Under the pieces are notes generated by a model. That model was not told the origin of the DNA and ran no database searches. It saw only the letters and a list, made by a program, of their open reading frames with translations. Shown here in pieces: positions 1 to 12,624 of a stretch of 64,000 nt of DNA. This DNA comes from Viridothelium virens (Eukaryota; Ascomycota; Dothideomycetes; Trypetheliales; Trypetheliaceae), in NCBI GenBank assembly GCA_010094025.1, contig ML991777.1, forward strand, positions 62,001-126,000, in the 5' to 3' direction. The translations under genes were made by a program, and so were the position numbers. Numbering within the stretch: the first letter of the stretch is position 1; the number at the start of each line of letters is the position of its first letter.

Positions 1-725
1 GCCCTTGGACCAGATGACTCTAATCCTTTGACCATGGCAATGAGTGTGGCCTGGGCGATGGGGCAAGCGGGGCAATTCCTCGCGCTCCTTCGAGGCAATG
101 GATCTTGATGGCATGGGACCTGAGTCAGGAATAGAAGAAGACTGCGCAAAATGACGCCGTCCCCGAGTATTTGATGGTGGTTACCTCAGGCCTTTAATCG
201 CGCATTCCGAAGGCCACAGGTGATTTTCAGCCTTGCGCTGGTCATACATGGAGTCCACAATTTCTTAGGCCAAAACGCCGTTGAGCGTGGCGGAGCGCTA
301 GATCCAACTCTTACGACCTATCCCTCTTGGCTTCCAACCGCCATCTTCGTCCATCCCCACTCTATGTGGGAGTCTGCTGCCTCAGATGTCTCTTCGGAGT
401 GAGCCTCTTCGTTTTCACCTTGTACATATAACAGTTGCATAAGCCTTCTTCCATTTGTGGGGCCTCAAAAGTCTTTGGCCACATTGGAGTTTCAAGGATA
501 CCTAGCTGTTCAATGTTGTCTAGTTCACTCCGTACACAGCCGCCCTCTACGGAAAATCATCCGATCTCGTCGCACGAACCGTGCAACGCGAGGCAGATCC
601 AGCATCTCGTCTGAAAGTGGCCTTGAGCTCAAGATATACCGACTTTCCAGGATGCAACCTGTCTCTGCCCTTCTCTTAAAAAGGACCGATCCCGAGTTGT
701 AGACCCTTGACAGAGACAACTCACC
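1..725. other. No gene recognised at left edge
   Basis: Only short open frames on both strands, none with a recognisable domain or convincing splice structure. The last hundred bases presumably carry the 5' leader and promoter of the membrane-protein gene starting at 726. A 3' end of a gene lying to the left cannot be excluded. Confidence 0.5.
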
Positions 726-1929
726 ATGTGGCATTGGGTTAGCGAAGGTTTCGACAACTTCCAACTTGACATCGTCGGTTTTCTTGCCATCCTCGGTGAG
801 GGTTCGGTGTTAGCCAATGCTCAGGTTGCAACCTTGTCCAGGTTGATCTACATTCCACGGTTGCTGCCCGCACCACATGCATTTCTCAGGCCCACTAGGC
901 CCTCGAAGTTGGCTCCGTCAGATGCTGATGTGGCCGGGGTCTATTCAGGAAACCACAAGCGTCATGTGAATCATCTAGCCCACGTTCTACTGTAAGTCTC
1001 TTTACCGCGCAAGCTTCTCTCCTTGGGCTAAGTTTGACAGGGACGGGGATTCGATGGCTGCGTATGAAGTGCAATGCGTGGAGATCAAAAAGATCTCGAA
1101 TGCACCCCCAGTAAAAGCAAAGACGCGAGGTCCTCTCACGGTTGTTCTGCTTTTAGGTTGCGCTTTTTCGATCGGCTTGCTTGCACTCTCGATTGTAAAG
1201 AAAGATGGAATGTCCCTCTTAGCCACAGGTCTACTGTCCATCCTCTCGAGCATCATTGGGATTGGTAATAAATGGACACTTCAGCTTGTGTCGCGGAAAG
1301 TTTCTGGAGGCGCTCCTCAAGGAGACGTCGTCATCAGATATCCCAAAGGAGGCTTTCACGTAGTCAAATGCAGTGAGGAAGTCGCTCGGGAACTCTATTT
1401 CGCTCCCGAAGAAATACAGTACCGTGTAGATCAGCCAGCTGTCTATCGCCTGATCTCCCTTGTCGGCACAGTGCTGCTCATGTTCGGCGTCATTGCCCTC
1501 AGCAATGCCACTGTAGCCTTGCAGATCGCTTGGGCAGCAGCATATATTCTACTAAATGCTGCATACTGGACTGTTGCCGCGCTGCCTCAGCGAGTTCACT
1601 GGGAACTTGGATCCTTCAAGGTGGAGAAGCAACGCCTTGAAGGTGGCGAAGCAGTAGAGAAAAACGCTACTTTCACGGAAGCGTTATGGAAAGTCATTGT
1701 CTTTACGAAAAGTACAAAATGGGTAGCTTTGGGTAATACAGCACCGCAGACACAGGCGTGGAAACATTGGTTGGAGGAAGCAGAAGCGATGGCTGTCGAT
1801 GCTGGCGTTTATTGCGAAGATATGGATGCGTTTGGTGATAGCAAAGTGTGGATCTGGAAGGTGCCGGATTGGGATCCGCGGAGCGCGTTGACAAAATATA
1901 TGAGACTATATCATGAAATAGGCGCCTAA
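726..1929 (+). CDS. Fungal multi-pass membrane protein, function unknown
   Basis: Two exons, 726-991 and 1041-1929, joined across a 49-base GTAAGT...ACAG intron, give a 384-residue protein with the frame kept. The N-terminal part begins MWHWVSEGF and is soluble with a hydrophobic patch. The middle has several membrane segments: one beginning GPLTVVLLLG, a second containing GLLSILSSIIGIG, and a pair around LISLVGTVLLMFGVIAL and AAAYILLNAAYW. The C-terminal tail is soluble and Trp-rich (motifs VALGNT, WKHWLEEAE, WIWKVPDWD). I recognise the architecture as a fungal-specific uncharacterised membrane family but can assign no reaction. The start is the first ATG of the open frame; the downstream ATG at 1054 lies inside exon 2 and would lose the conserved-looking N terminus. 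It converges with the AMP deaminase gene. A role beyond membrane location would be a guess. Confidence 0.7.
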
Positions 1930-2258
1930 CATGATCTTACAAACGAGCGGATGGATTGGACAAGTAAGGGAATGACCACGAGTCATGAATTTCATTACAC
2001 TTCCGGGGATCAGCGTTCGAGCGTATTTGTTTGCCCTTTTTAGTGGCGTCGGGAAGAAAGTCTTGCTCTATTCATACATGATGCATAGTTGAACTGGTCT
2101 TTAAAACAAATAATGGACTCTTGGAAAAGCGCCTTCAAATCTGAAGAGGTCTGGGAGCTCTCTGAACTGGCCTAGCAACTGGCCGAAACGCCCAACCTGC
2201 CATGTGGCTAGAACTCTTTCGATATAGATGTATTGCCTTGTACGTACCGTAGATCCTT
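1930..2258. other. Convergent intergenic gap
   Basis: The 329 bases between two converging stop codons should hold both 3' UTRs and polyadenylation signals. I see no further coding or repeat structure. Confidence 0.5.
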
Positions 2259-5200
2259 CTAAGCAGGGCGCGACCCCGATGGCTCTTTGTGCCAAGTAGG
2301 GTCTCCAACGGGCCCGACTTTCTTCAATCCCGGACTGGGTTGAGCGGAAGAGTCCTTATCGTTTACAAGCATCCCTGAAGGTCGCTGTTGCACACTACTG
2401 CTTCTATGTTTGTTGACCACTCCGGGAAAAATTTTTGGCTCCGTTCCATCGAGCTGCGACAGCCTTGCTGAGCCCGGCATGGGTGATTGTGCTTGCACTG
2501 CTGATGACAAAGGCTGAGTACTCGCCGCACTGGATTGAGATATCGCAATCGAGCCTGACCTGCCTGGTCTTTTTTCGAGGTCGAGAGGAGGGATGCCACT
2601 CGGCTGCTCATAGCTATTTAGACGGTCATTTGCGTTGGTTGTGGAAGGCTGGGTCCGCATCGACGCGCTTGGAGAAGGAGGCGCTGCTGAAATAGCGGCA
2701 CCCGGTTGCTTGTTCTCTCGGTGCACTAAGGTGGAAGAACCTGGAGGTAAGCTGGATGTCGATAAGGTTGACGAAGGGTTCGGGGCGGTGTAACGCTCGA
2801 TCCTTGACGAGTAAGTAAATACGTTATCCTGGGAGGAAGCTAATGAACACTTACATGGCATGTTCTTGCATTAGTGTCTCATGGCGAAAGGCCTCGCGAA
2901 TATTTGGAACATTGCCTTTGGACACGTCATTGCCACTCACCCCGGGAAGGTGATATTTTGTCCCGAGCCATCTCTGCTTCACGGTGTGCTCAAAACCACT
3001 CTGCTCGACAGAGTGCTTGGCTAGCTCGCACATGTCGACAGCGCTCAATTTGTAGATTTGAGCCGCCACAGAATACTCTTCAATCAGAGGTTCTTTGGTG
3101 AAGGCGAATTGGAGTGGATCATCTGTCGACAACGACACATTGAGTCCACGACGGAAGTACTGCAGGAACGGATTCCTCTCATACGCTAGAAAAAGAGCAT
3201 TGTTGCTAAGCGGGGACATCGCAATGCCTATTTGCTCCAGGTAGAATATGTACTGCAGCAAGGGTACTTTGCGAAGTAGAAGGCCATGGCTGATACCTTG
3301 ACAACAAAGCACCGCAGCTGCTAGGTGATCAGTGTCTCCTGCTTCCCCAGCATGAGGTCTGAGGACAAAGGTATTGAAACCACGCTGTTTCCGCCACACG
3401 TTGAGGGACGTCATGTTGGCAAAGATGTAGTATATCCAGTAACTGTAGGGTGGGTTTTGCATTGTATTCCAGTTACGAGGAAGTGGGTATTTTCGGTGGA
3501 TTCGACGCTCAGTTTTGCTCTCGTCATCCACGCTGTCAAAGCCAATCACCCGTTGCAAGAAGACATGTAGCTTCGGATGCTGCGCTGGGTCTTTGGTAGC
3601 CTCAAATAGAGGTTGGAAAAGGTTAAGTACGATTTGTTCAAAATTCTCCATGGAGCCATTGGATTTGTACACGTCGTACAGACGTGGTATTTGGATGAGC
3701 CAGCGGACGTTTGGCGAGAAGAGCTTATTGTCAATGACCCAGGCGGCGAGCTTATCCCATTCGTCCATACCTCGCCCGTAAATGGATATGCGCCACTCGA
3801 CCATCTGATATTTGCTTGCCTCGAGGTCTGAAATGACCTCTCTTGTAACTTCAGCAAGGTAACGACCGTGGATGAAATTGTCGGTTTTTAGAAATATTGT
3901 TCGTAGGCGAGATTCTCCAATTGGATTGTACTTGAGATTGAATTTGTCGAAGCGGTGGAAAGAATCAGTGTGAGCATGCATGTCCAACGTGTCAATACTG
4001 AGGTCGTATGCCGTTAGACTAATACTCTCAAACACCTCTTTTAACGTCAGATGCTTCCCATCCCTGAACAAGACTATCTCGTCTGGACACTTTTTCATCT
4101 TGCTCTTAATGAAGCGTAATAGGTGCTTCTGATTCATGCAAGCGGAGTGATGGACATGCGTATCTACCTTTCTGACGTTGTAAAAATCTCGGTGTGGGAC
4201 TGCTTTGGTGTCTGCTACCTCTTGATATTCGTTGAGGAGGGCGTACAAGTTGAACTTCCCTTCCAGATACTGAAGGCGACGAAATGCGAAGCTTTTGCTT
4301 GGACCATCCGACGAGATGTTGAGGATCGCGTCGAGGTCCATGTAGAACTCCCTAATCGTTGGTACATGAACGATTGGTTCCTCCAATTCCTCAGACTTCT
4401 TATGTTCGTACACTTGGAATACACCACTATCGTCTAGCCGAAATAGCATCTCGCTTGGCCCTGGTAAAGGCTCTAGATCAGAAAGGACAAAATCTTCACC
4501 AATATCTTGCCCCATCTTTCTTGCCCGTTTGCCTCTCCCTCCATGTTGTGTCCCAGAGCTCACTTGTCCCTGATCGCGATCACTGCCATTTGTCACTGTT
4601 TCTGTGTGCGTTTCGCTTGCCGCATTCGCCGCAGGCTCCGCGGTCTTTCGTTCTCCTGTATGATCCCAGACGGGCTGAGGATGGGGTGGATAGATGCGCC
4701 AACCAGGATCATTTTTCGGATTGTCCGATGATGCTTGCAACGAGAGCCGAATATACTTGTGTCGCATGTCCAGTATTTTTTGAACCTTTGTGTAAATGGC
4801 CCTAAGCTCGCTCGTGACATGGGCATCGCTTCTTGCGAACCCCCCTGTCGCGGCCAGTCCCACTCCAGCTCCTGCGCCATGAATACCCTCAGTTGCCAGA
4901 AGAGGTGGTTTGTACTCATGAGGCAAACCTGGGTGTATACCGTGATCTCGAGCTGCCTGATCTGCTTGTAGAAGACCAGACGGATCACTGAGTGGCTGAG
5001 GTAGGTGATTTTGTGAAGGCCTTACGTCGTTCCCTTGGTGTGAACGAGTTCTCTCTTCAACGGGCAATACGGAGTTGTATTCGTTCCGACCATATTCCAT
5101 GGTGCCGTCCGTTCCTGAGAATTTCTGATCTATGCCATTACCGAAGGCTTTTGAAGTAGGACCTTCCACTGGAGAATTCACTGCTGTTGATTCAACGACA

Positions 5201-5562
5201 GGAGAGCTGGCTATTGATTGGTCCAATTCGTTGGATGTTTGCTGAGCCAGTTGGTGACGTTGATAAATTTGTTTAGCTTCAGAATGGCTCATCTGCCTCT
5301 CAGCTGCATGGTCAAAATAAGCAGTCTTTCGCTGTTTGTCCCTACGAAGCAGCCCATCTTCTGTTTCTGGTGTTGCATCCTCTGATGTATTTGGTGTCAT
5401 TGTTCCTATAACTGTGTCCTTTGCGCGACCATCTACCGTCCCTCGATTGTCTAACTCGTCTTTCTTTTGCGTAAATGTATTTCTCTCCTCACCTGCAAGT
5501 GGAGTATCCCAGCTACCTAACTCTTCCTCATAGTCGGAGTCAATATGTTGTACCCGAGACAT
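2259..5562 (-). CDS. AMD1: AMP deaminase
   Basis: Deaminates AMP to IMP in the cytosol, controlling adenylate balance and purine interconversion. Two exons, 5562-2855 and 2802-2259, flank a 52-base intron (GTAAGT...GTCAAG) and give about 1083 residues. The first roughly 380 residues are disordered and Ser/Gln rich, as in fungal homologues. The catalytic metal-dependent deaminase domain follows: motif [10 protein letters not shown] with zinc-ligand histidines, LLRFIKSK, the HAGEAGD motif with another histidine, and [10 protein letters not shown] with the catalytic aspartates. The core ends near [13 protein letters not shown]. The 3' exon adds about 180 residues of Ser/Pro-rich sequence (start IERYTAPNP), a tail typical of filamentous fungi but poorly conserved. 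The splice restores the junction M-I-E-R-Y expected in homologues. All catalytic motifs are present, so the enzyme should be active. Identity of the catalytic part is certain; the end of the tail is less so. Confidence 0.95.
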
Positions 5563-6247
5563 GTTGAGTGGACGACAGGAAGGACCGATTGTCCCGTGGC
5601 AACTCTTGCTATGAGGGATTGGGGAAAGCTACTCCCGGTCAGTATTTGCTGTGTCCCTCTGTCAGAAAGCAGCGGGTGCAAACCCCGTACCTTCCATGTT
5701 CGCCGCCGATGACTGACAATGGGCCTAAGCTAGGCACGTGTTGCTGTACCCAATAATTGTCCGATCGAAGCAAGCCTGAATGTTTCACAAGTTAAAGGCA
5801 AGTATTGAACATGAGGGCACAACAAAGGACAGCGTGAAGCATGTGACTGGGTCAATTTGGTTGTCGGTGCTGAAATGGAGTCTAGATGGATACCTATAGG
5901 TACCTACTAAGAGATGCCTGACGGAGACCCCCGACGGTATCCGCGTGTATGTTTGCGTTACACAACAAAACCTCAGCGCGTTCTGCAGTGATGACATGTA
6001 CTTAAGTATGGCAAAATACAATAATAATTGTGCAAAGTTCAGAGGTATTAGGAATGCCGTTGAAAACCCATAGATCTACTTCTTGGTTTGATATTCGCTA
6101 TAATAATACAGAAATCCCAACGGCCTTGCGCTGTTCAAATTCAGAATGAGAATTTTGAGATACCCTGTCCGTAGCCCGGTACTAATCCTGGCATTAGTCG
6201 AAACGCTTGTCAAATCATGCTGCCACTCCACTCTGATCTCGAATATT
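5563..6247. other. Intergenic, promoter of AMD1 and 3' flank of PMT4
   Basis: A 685-base gap between two minus-strand genes. It includes a short palindrome-rich stretch near 5886 (ACCTATAGGTACCTA), a type of sequence seen in several intergenic gaps here. No coding sequence or RNA gene recognised. Confidence 0.45.
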
Positions 6248-8739
6248 TTATTTGGCGAAATGTAGGTCATAATTCAACCACTTGCGCGAAACGACTTGCT
6301 CGACGGTCAAGCCCGGTTGACCGTACGTAAGGGGTGCGAAGAAGAGGAAGCTCCACAAGACCACGATCAGAATCGCCCCAGTAGCTGCCCACGTCATTAG
6401 AAGACTTTGTGAACCAATTCTCTCTCGAATGGGGCGTATTTGGCTGTGGACGAGATTTTCGCCTTTCTTCTTCCGACTGCTTGAAGACACAGACTGCTCG
6501 ACTTCCTCTTCTACCGGAGGCTCATTATTAAAAATGAACTCGACAAGAGCGCCGGTCACCAGAGCTGAACACAGATGTGCCGGTAAATAGTGGTGCAAGA
6601 ACAATTGACGACCCATGATGAAGAAGGGTAAGTAGTGGGCTGCCCAAGTAAGAAAGAAGAAGCCTGTTGAGTTGTACAGTCGTGATCGGGTACCTAGTGA
6701 TCAGAGTCAGTGAGGAATTTGAACAAGCCAGAGGGAAAATAATGCAACGGGACAACACTTACGTCGATCCAGTGCATCAACCCCCCGACGCTGCGAAACT
6801 TGGTCTGCGCCAATGATGCCGGCAAACACAGCCAGAATACTGCTTGCTAGCCACCAACCAATAGGATTGCCAAGGAAGTATATCTGCCTCTTTGTATCAT
6901 TCTCTGTCCAAAAACTGACACCACGGAGTAAGAATGGCCACTGGACTGGAAAGCTAGCGTATGGATGACTACTAGTCAAGGCATTGTTGTGGTAGAACAT
7001 GGCCCGCTGCAACTCAAAATACTTTCTCAGGAATGGCAATTGTTTGGTTTTCTTGACATCCTTTTTCAACCGATCGCTGTCCGCAGCAATTGAGGGGATA
7101 TCCTCAACAAACCAAACATTGCTTGACTGTTGGATGTTCTTGTTACCGTTAATTTCAGCTTGTTTAAATGCCCAGTCCGGCAATGGCTTTGTATGAGTCC
7201 ACATGGCAACCTTGGTGGGGAAGTGTACCAATTTAAAGTGGGACGATACTGTCTTGAATTCCTGTCCCGGTTTTCCATTTTCGATCCTGATCTCGAAGAG
7301 CGTGTCGTTGAAGCGATCGCCGTTGCCGACGTCAGCCGGAACAGCAGTGAACTCTTGGTTTGTTGGATAGTATGGTGAAGCCACATCATGTGTAAGTAGA
7401 ATCTGGTCTGTTATGAGATGGCGAAATCTCACAATATCGCCATTCTTCACGCGGTGTCCGGGTCCTTGAGCATTCTCCCGAGTCGGGATAATCTGCCAAT
7501 GATTATTGGTGTCGTTATGAGGGTAGCCAGTGACCTGCTGACCCTGACTCGAGATTCGACCATCCTCATAGCGCAAGGGATATTTATCGGTATGACTATG
7601 AAGGTACACCTTTGTCTCTTTGTGCCGCATGGTTATCGCGTCGAAGTAATCGATGCTGACAGCTTTTTGGGCCATCAAGTTGTCGCTCAGAGTCTCTTGG
7701 AATTCCGGACTCATGAATTCATCTCCTGGGCCGGATCGTGTCAAGATGCTGAAGTGGACCTGGAACCAGAAGAGGTAGAAGAAGAACGGTATCATTATAA
7801 GGCCAAAGACACGTGCTCCGAAATGCCTTCCAAAATCAGGGAGTGAGAGAGCTCCTTGTCTACGATTGATATTGAGAAGATCCCACAGGTCGATCAAGAC
7901 AGGAACGCCAATCGAGAAGAAGGTGAATGATCCAACGTATTTGGTCGAGATGACACAGCTCAAACTCACTCCAGTGAGGAGAAGCCATTTCCACCACTTC
8001 CGACTGAAAGGTACGTGTCGTAGCTTGTAGAAGCGCACGTAGCAGAGAAGGCTAAGAGCCATAGCAAAAACCAGACTCGCATCCAAGAGTATCAGACGAG
8101 TTTGACCGATGTGGGCGTTGTCAAATAGCAACAAGCCGGCCGCTAGAATGCTTGCTGGCAACGAATAGCCCGATTCCCACATAATCAAGAACACAGTAGA
8201 GACGGTGAAGGAGCCCATTAGAGCCGGCATGCTTCTGTATGCGACGTATGGTACCCGGTTGGTAATGTAGGAGTCGCCAATGTTTTCGAACAAAAATTCC
8301 CCATTGTATCCAACGAGCCAACCGGCGAAGGCGAAGAGGAGTTTGCCAAAGGGTGGATGCACATCGAAAAAGTAGCTTCGTTGCAGGTACAAGGATGCGA
8401 ACTGGAGGATTGAAGAGATCAGAAGGCTGTACGGGCAGAATGGAGGGAGATCATGTTATGAATTACCTTTCCAAAATGAACCTCGTCGAACACGACTTGA
8501 TCCGGGTGCGTGATGCCCCAGAATCTGGTAGCCAATGCAGCAATGGTAATGATAGCCAAAGCGAGCTTGTAATCCCAATCCGAAGTCACTGCATTATCTT
8601 TCGAGGCCTTGGCGTGGCTCGAGGGAGCCGTAGAATGATCAGCATTGCCGTTAACATCGCCATCGACATCAGCCTTTTCACCACGCTTCTTGTTTTGGCC
8701 ACCGCGATGTCGCACCGACTGCGACGATGGCGACGACAT
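6248..8739 (-). CDS. PMT4: Dolichyl-phosphate-mannose protein O-mannosyltransferase, Pmt4 type
   Basis: An ER integral membrane enzyme that moves mannose from dolichyl-phosphate-mannose to Ser/Thr of secretory and membrane proteins. Three exons (8739-8467, 8401-6763, 6693-6248) separated by introns of 65 and 69 bases give 785 residues. After a charged cytosolic N terminus (MSSPSSQSVRH) comes a membrane segment and the catalytic luminal loop VVFDEVHFGKFAS...DVHPPFGK with the DE pair; the first intron falls inside FGK|FAS. Many membrane helices follow, then a central luminal region of MIR repeats (HSHTDKYPL, HWQIIP, LTHDVASPYYPTNQE) and C-terminal membrane helices. FGKFAS and ENIGDSYITN place it in the PMT4 subfamily rather than PMT1 (FGGFAS, KNIGDSFPS) or PMT2. 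An upstream in-frame ATG at 8925 exists but gives an unlikely extension; 8739 fits the family. Complete and apparently functional. Confidence 0.93.
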
Positions 8740-9996
8740 CTTGAGCGGAAGAAGTTGTAGGACGTAGCTTTCACTACGCTGAAGTACCGTGGTGAGCTTA
8801 GGGGAAAAAGCCAAGTTGTTCTCGGAGCCCCCAGAAGCTGAGGCCTGCGGCGCGGCTAAGGATAAACCCAGGTAACTCCTTGCGCGAAGTCCAGTGCTTC
8901 TATACTTTAAAGGGGAACCACTCAAAGAAGTTCTGAAAGTTCAAGATGACCAAAGCATCGTACCTTAGTACACGTCATTAAATTCAATTCCTAAGATAAG
9001 CTACCTAGTACTCCGTACTTAGAACCCAAACTCAACCGTTGTCTTTCACAGGAGGCGCGACCAAGTAACTTCTATCTTAGGGAGTCGATAGTTTCCGGTA
9101 ACCCTTAATTCGAATATTTCCAGAGTACTCATTGATCACGAGTATTTATGTCAATGTTCACCCGCATCACAAGCAATTTGACGGATTATTCATATCTTAC
9201 TTCCGGCGACGGCAATGATCAAAGTCGAGTAATCCGTGATAATTTTGAGATCATGCGATTGGCTGCACTGGTTTTCGAACAGGGAACTAGGACTTGCCAT
9301 TCCTTGCAGTCTATTGATTCAAGACTCGAGCAATCCTTCCAGTTGTTCCAATCGTGGCTAACTTGCTTCTTTGAGGGTTGGAGAAGGGTAGAGCTGATTG
9401 GCCAGCCGAGGAGTTAGGCCAGTTGAGGGGGGGTTTTGGCCCATAGATTGACAACCAGATACTTGTTAGCATTCCCATCCGAAGCACAATCTCAAATAGC
9501 CAGTCTGTGATGTGAGGCGTTTATGTAGTTGGAGGTTGCAGGTGAGGCTCAGTTTGTGGTAGAGAAGGCTGGGAAGGCAAAGAGGGTCGTCGGCCCCGCC
9601 TCGCAATTGTCCTGTGCCTGGCGGTACCGCAGCTGGCAACAGTGACCTTCCAAGCCCTTGCATGATCATCTGGAATTACCTGTCTTCACCCCCCTCCGAC
9701 CCCATACTGTCTTGCGAGTAAGCCTCTGTCTCTGGATGTCGAAACCCGTTCCTGCTTATCTAACAGCAGGGCCCCCCGAAAGCTGCACCTTCAAGCCACT
9801 TCCGCTGCGCCAGAATAGCGTCATCCTCCACCGCTTGCTACCCTGAATATCAACCAAAGGCATACCGACGAATATTTACACCATCATTCAAGCAATTTTA
9901 TCCTTGCGACAGAAAGAGCCGAACTTCGATAGCTCTGTAACAGAAGAAATCAAAAGTTAGCACATTTGGCGGTGGTCTCTTGCGGCAGAGCATACG
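8740..9996. promoter_or_regulatory. Divergent promoter region PMT4 / B55
   Basis: A 1257-base gap between two diverging genes, so it must carry both promoters and 5' UTRs. It has one copy of the decamer TACTCCGTAC (9009-9018) beside ACCTAG. The 9700-9990 part is pyrimidine-rich, as in fungal leader regions. No gene seen. Confidence 0.5.
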
Positions 9997-11769
9997 ATGG
10001 TAGAAGGGGAACAGCCTCCAACATGGAAGTTTACGCAGTGAGTGATGACATTGAAGAGGCAGAATAAGAAAGGCTCTATCGTCTGGATTCTGATAAACGG
10101 TTGACTAGGTGCTTCGGCGATAAAGGTGATGTGGAGGACATAACGGAAGGCAAGTCGACCGAACCGAATATTGTCACTCAATTATGGAATAGCTTCTTGC
10201 CTCGAAGTTGATAAAGTCCTCGAAGATCTATGGCTGATGGTACTGTAGCTGATATCATCTCCACCGTCGAATTTGACCAAACAGGGAATTATCTCGCGAC
10301 AGGAGACAAAGGCGGACGAGTCGTCTTATTCGAAAGGAATGAAACGGTACGAAATCAATCCCACCTCGCCTCCAACGGTACTGACTACATCAGAAAAAAA
10401 CATGCGAGTACAAGTTTCATACTGAGTTTCAATCCCACGAACCGGAATTCGACTATCTCAAATCTCTCGAGATAGAGGAGAAGATCAATAAGATCAAATG
10501 GTGCCGTCGACAAAATGCGTCACATTACCTACTTTCGACAAACGATAAGACGATAAAACTGTGGAAAGTCTTTGAGAAATCATTGAAGGTTGTGGCAGAA
10601 AACAACTTGACTCATGATCCAACACCAGGCGGAGCCGTAGGCGGAGGAGCACCCATTCGAAACCCTAATGTCCACTTTCGCAGCGCCTTAGACTTAAAGC
10701 TCCCTCGTCTCACGCACCATGATACAGTCGTTGCAGCGGTACCTCGAAAAACCTACGCCAATGCCCATGCTTATCACATCAACAGCATATCCGTAAACAG
10801 CGACGGAGAGACTTTCATTAGCAGTGACGACTTGCGGATCAATCTCTGGAATCTTAACATACAAAATGAGAGCTTTAATATTGTAGACATCAAGCCCGCG
10901 AATATGGAGGAGTTGACCGAGGTCATAACCGCTGCTGAATTTCACCCACAGAGTTGTAACTGGTTTATGTACGCCAGCTCGAAAGGAACAATCAAGTTGG
11001 CTGACATGCGGGAGAGCGCACTATGCGATCAGCACGCGAAGCGTAAGTACACAGCTTGAGGCAGATAAGCATATCCTGCAGAGGCTAACCCATTGCCTAG
11101 AATTTGAGCAGGAAGAAGACCCGGCCTCTCGATCCTTTTTCTCCGAAATCATCTCATCCATATCCGACGTTCGTTTTTCATATGATGGCCGCTACATATT
11201 ATCGCGTGACTACCTCACGGTGAAGATATGGGACGTTAACATGGAACGACAACCGGTGAAGACAATACCGATTCACGAACACCTCCGGCCCCGCCTGTGC
11301 GATACGTACGAGAACGATAGCATCTTCGACAAATTCGAGGTCGTCTTCTCCGGTGATGCCAAGAATGTGATGACAGGCAGCTACAACAACAACTTCATGA
11401 TCTATCCCTCGGAGACGGAGAAGGACACGGAGATTGTGCTGCAGGCAGACAAGTCGGCATTCAAGGCCAAGAAGGTTGGGGTGCCGACGCCGATGAATTC
11501 GGCGACAAGTCCAACGGGTTCGACCAACAGTAAGAAGGGAAATTCGCGCGCTAACAGTCCCGCAGCTGGTGCTGGTGGTCAGGGCGGCCGGATGAGAAAA
11601 GAGACCGACGCGGATCAGATTGACTTCAACAAGAAGATTCTTCACATGAGCTGGCATCCTTCAGAAGACAGCATTGCAATTGCGGCTACTAATAATGTGA
11701 GTTCAACATCTGTACTGCTTCGAGCACGTGCTAATACTCGGGCAGCTCTTCGTTTTCTCGGCCTTGTAG
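9997..11769 (+). CDS. CDC55: Protein phosphatase 2A 55-kDa regulatory subunit B
   Basis: WD40-propeller subunit that directs PP2A to mitotic and other substrates. Six exons: 9997-10037, 10109-10149, 10249-10346, 10394-11042, 11101-11696, 11746-11769, total 482 residues. The start [14 protein letters not shown] runs into [13 protein letters not shown] and [10 protein letters not shown] exactly as in fungal homologues. Later hallmarks are [83 protein letters not shown] and the C-terminal LFVFSAL. The second intron (10150-10248) has a GC rather than GT donor (AAG|GCAAGT). A serine/glycine-rich insert near residues 395-430 lies in a loop, as in other filamentous fungi. The last exon codes only seven residues. 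Complete; yeast name CDC55, pab1 in fission yeast. Confidence 0.95.
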
Positions 11770-12624
11770 AGATGCGCCATTCGTTTCCATTCGTCGGATT
11801 GTACTGGGACAGTTTGCATGCATCGACTTTCTGCATCTTGGGGGAAGGTCCGACACGGGGAAATTCATAAAGAACGCCGGTCAAGGTAGAAAGTCGAGCG
11901 GACGATCTCAGTCGGTGGGAGACTGGAACAGACTCGTGGGCTGAAAAAGGGACCCCATTGGGACAGCTTTTTTCTTCATGGTTATGTGGCAGGGAACGCT
12001 CAAACGCGTGCCGCAGCAGCCTTTAGAAAGTTGGAGTGTGTGTGATGCCAGACGAGATGATACATTGTGGTCAATCCGACAGCTGTAGTGCAATAATAAG
12101 AATGAACTTCTCCAATGATTTCTAGATGTGATACCTGCCTACATCAACGACCACAACACTCTATCAGCTCAAAAGAGTAACCCTGCCAGGTAACTTCGTA
12201 CCTTCGCAGCCACCAGTGCCATCAAAACGCTACTTCAGCGTTTTCAGCCCTACCCGTCAGCCGCTTCATGATCCAGGGGATTGTCCGATTTAGCGCGCGG
12301 CTCTAAAACGACAGTCCCCTTTGTCCCTTTGTTGGTATCTCAGTAAGCAAGACTTGGCCCAGAAATCCACTTCGGCTCATCATGCATCGAATTGTTTCCA
12401 GAGCATTGTTCTGCCATACCCGATTGTAATGGAGATCTCGGTCTTTGGAGGTCTTCAATACCGTTGCATAGGGTCATAATACTTCCGGCGTTCCTTACAA
12501 ATCGGGATCTTTTGGGCTAAAGTGGGCTTTTCTTCGCTCGTCTTCAAATCTTTAGCCTACAAGACATAGGGGCGTTCGCTTTTCTGCCAGATTTTGAGGC
12601 GTAGAGTAGGTTGCAAGGTATTCT
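11770..12624. other. Intergenic gap upstream of the sugar-nucleotide carrier gene
   Basis: An 855-base gap after the B55 stop, between two genes on the same strand. It should hold the B55 3' UTR and the promoter of the next gene. I see no further gene or repeat. Confidence 0.45.

Noticed and set aside
5655-5700. Possible tRNA T-arm (GGGTGCAAACCCC)
   Set aside because: The loop is not TTCNANN and no acceptor, D or anticodon arms can be formed around it.
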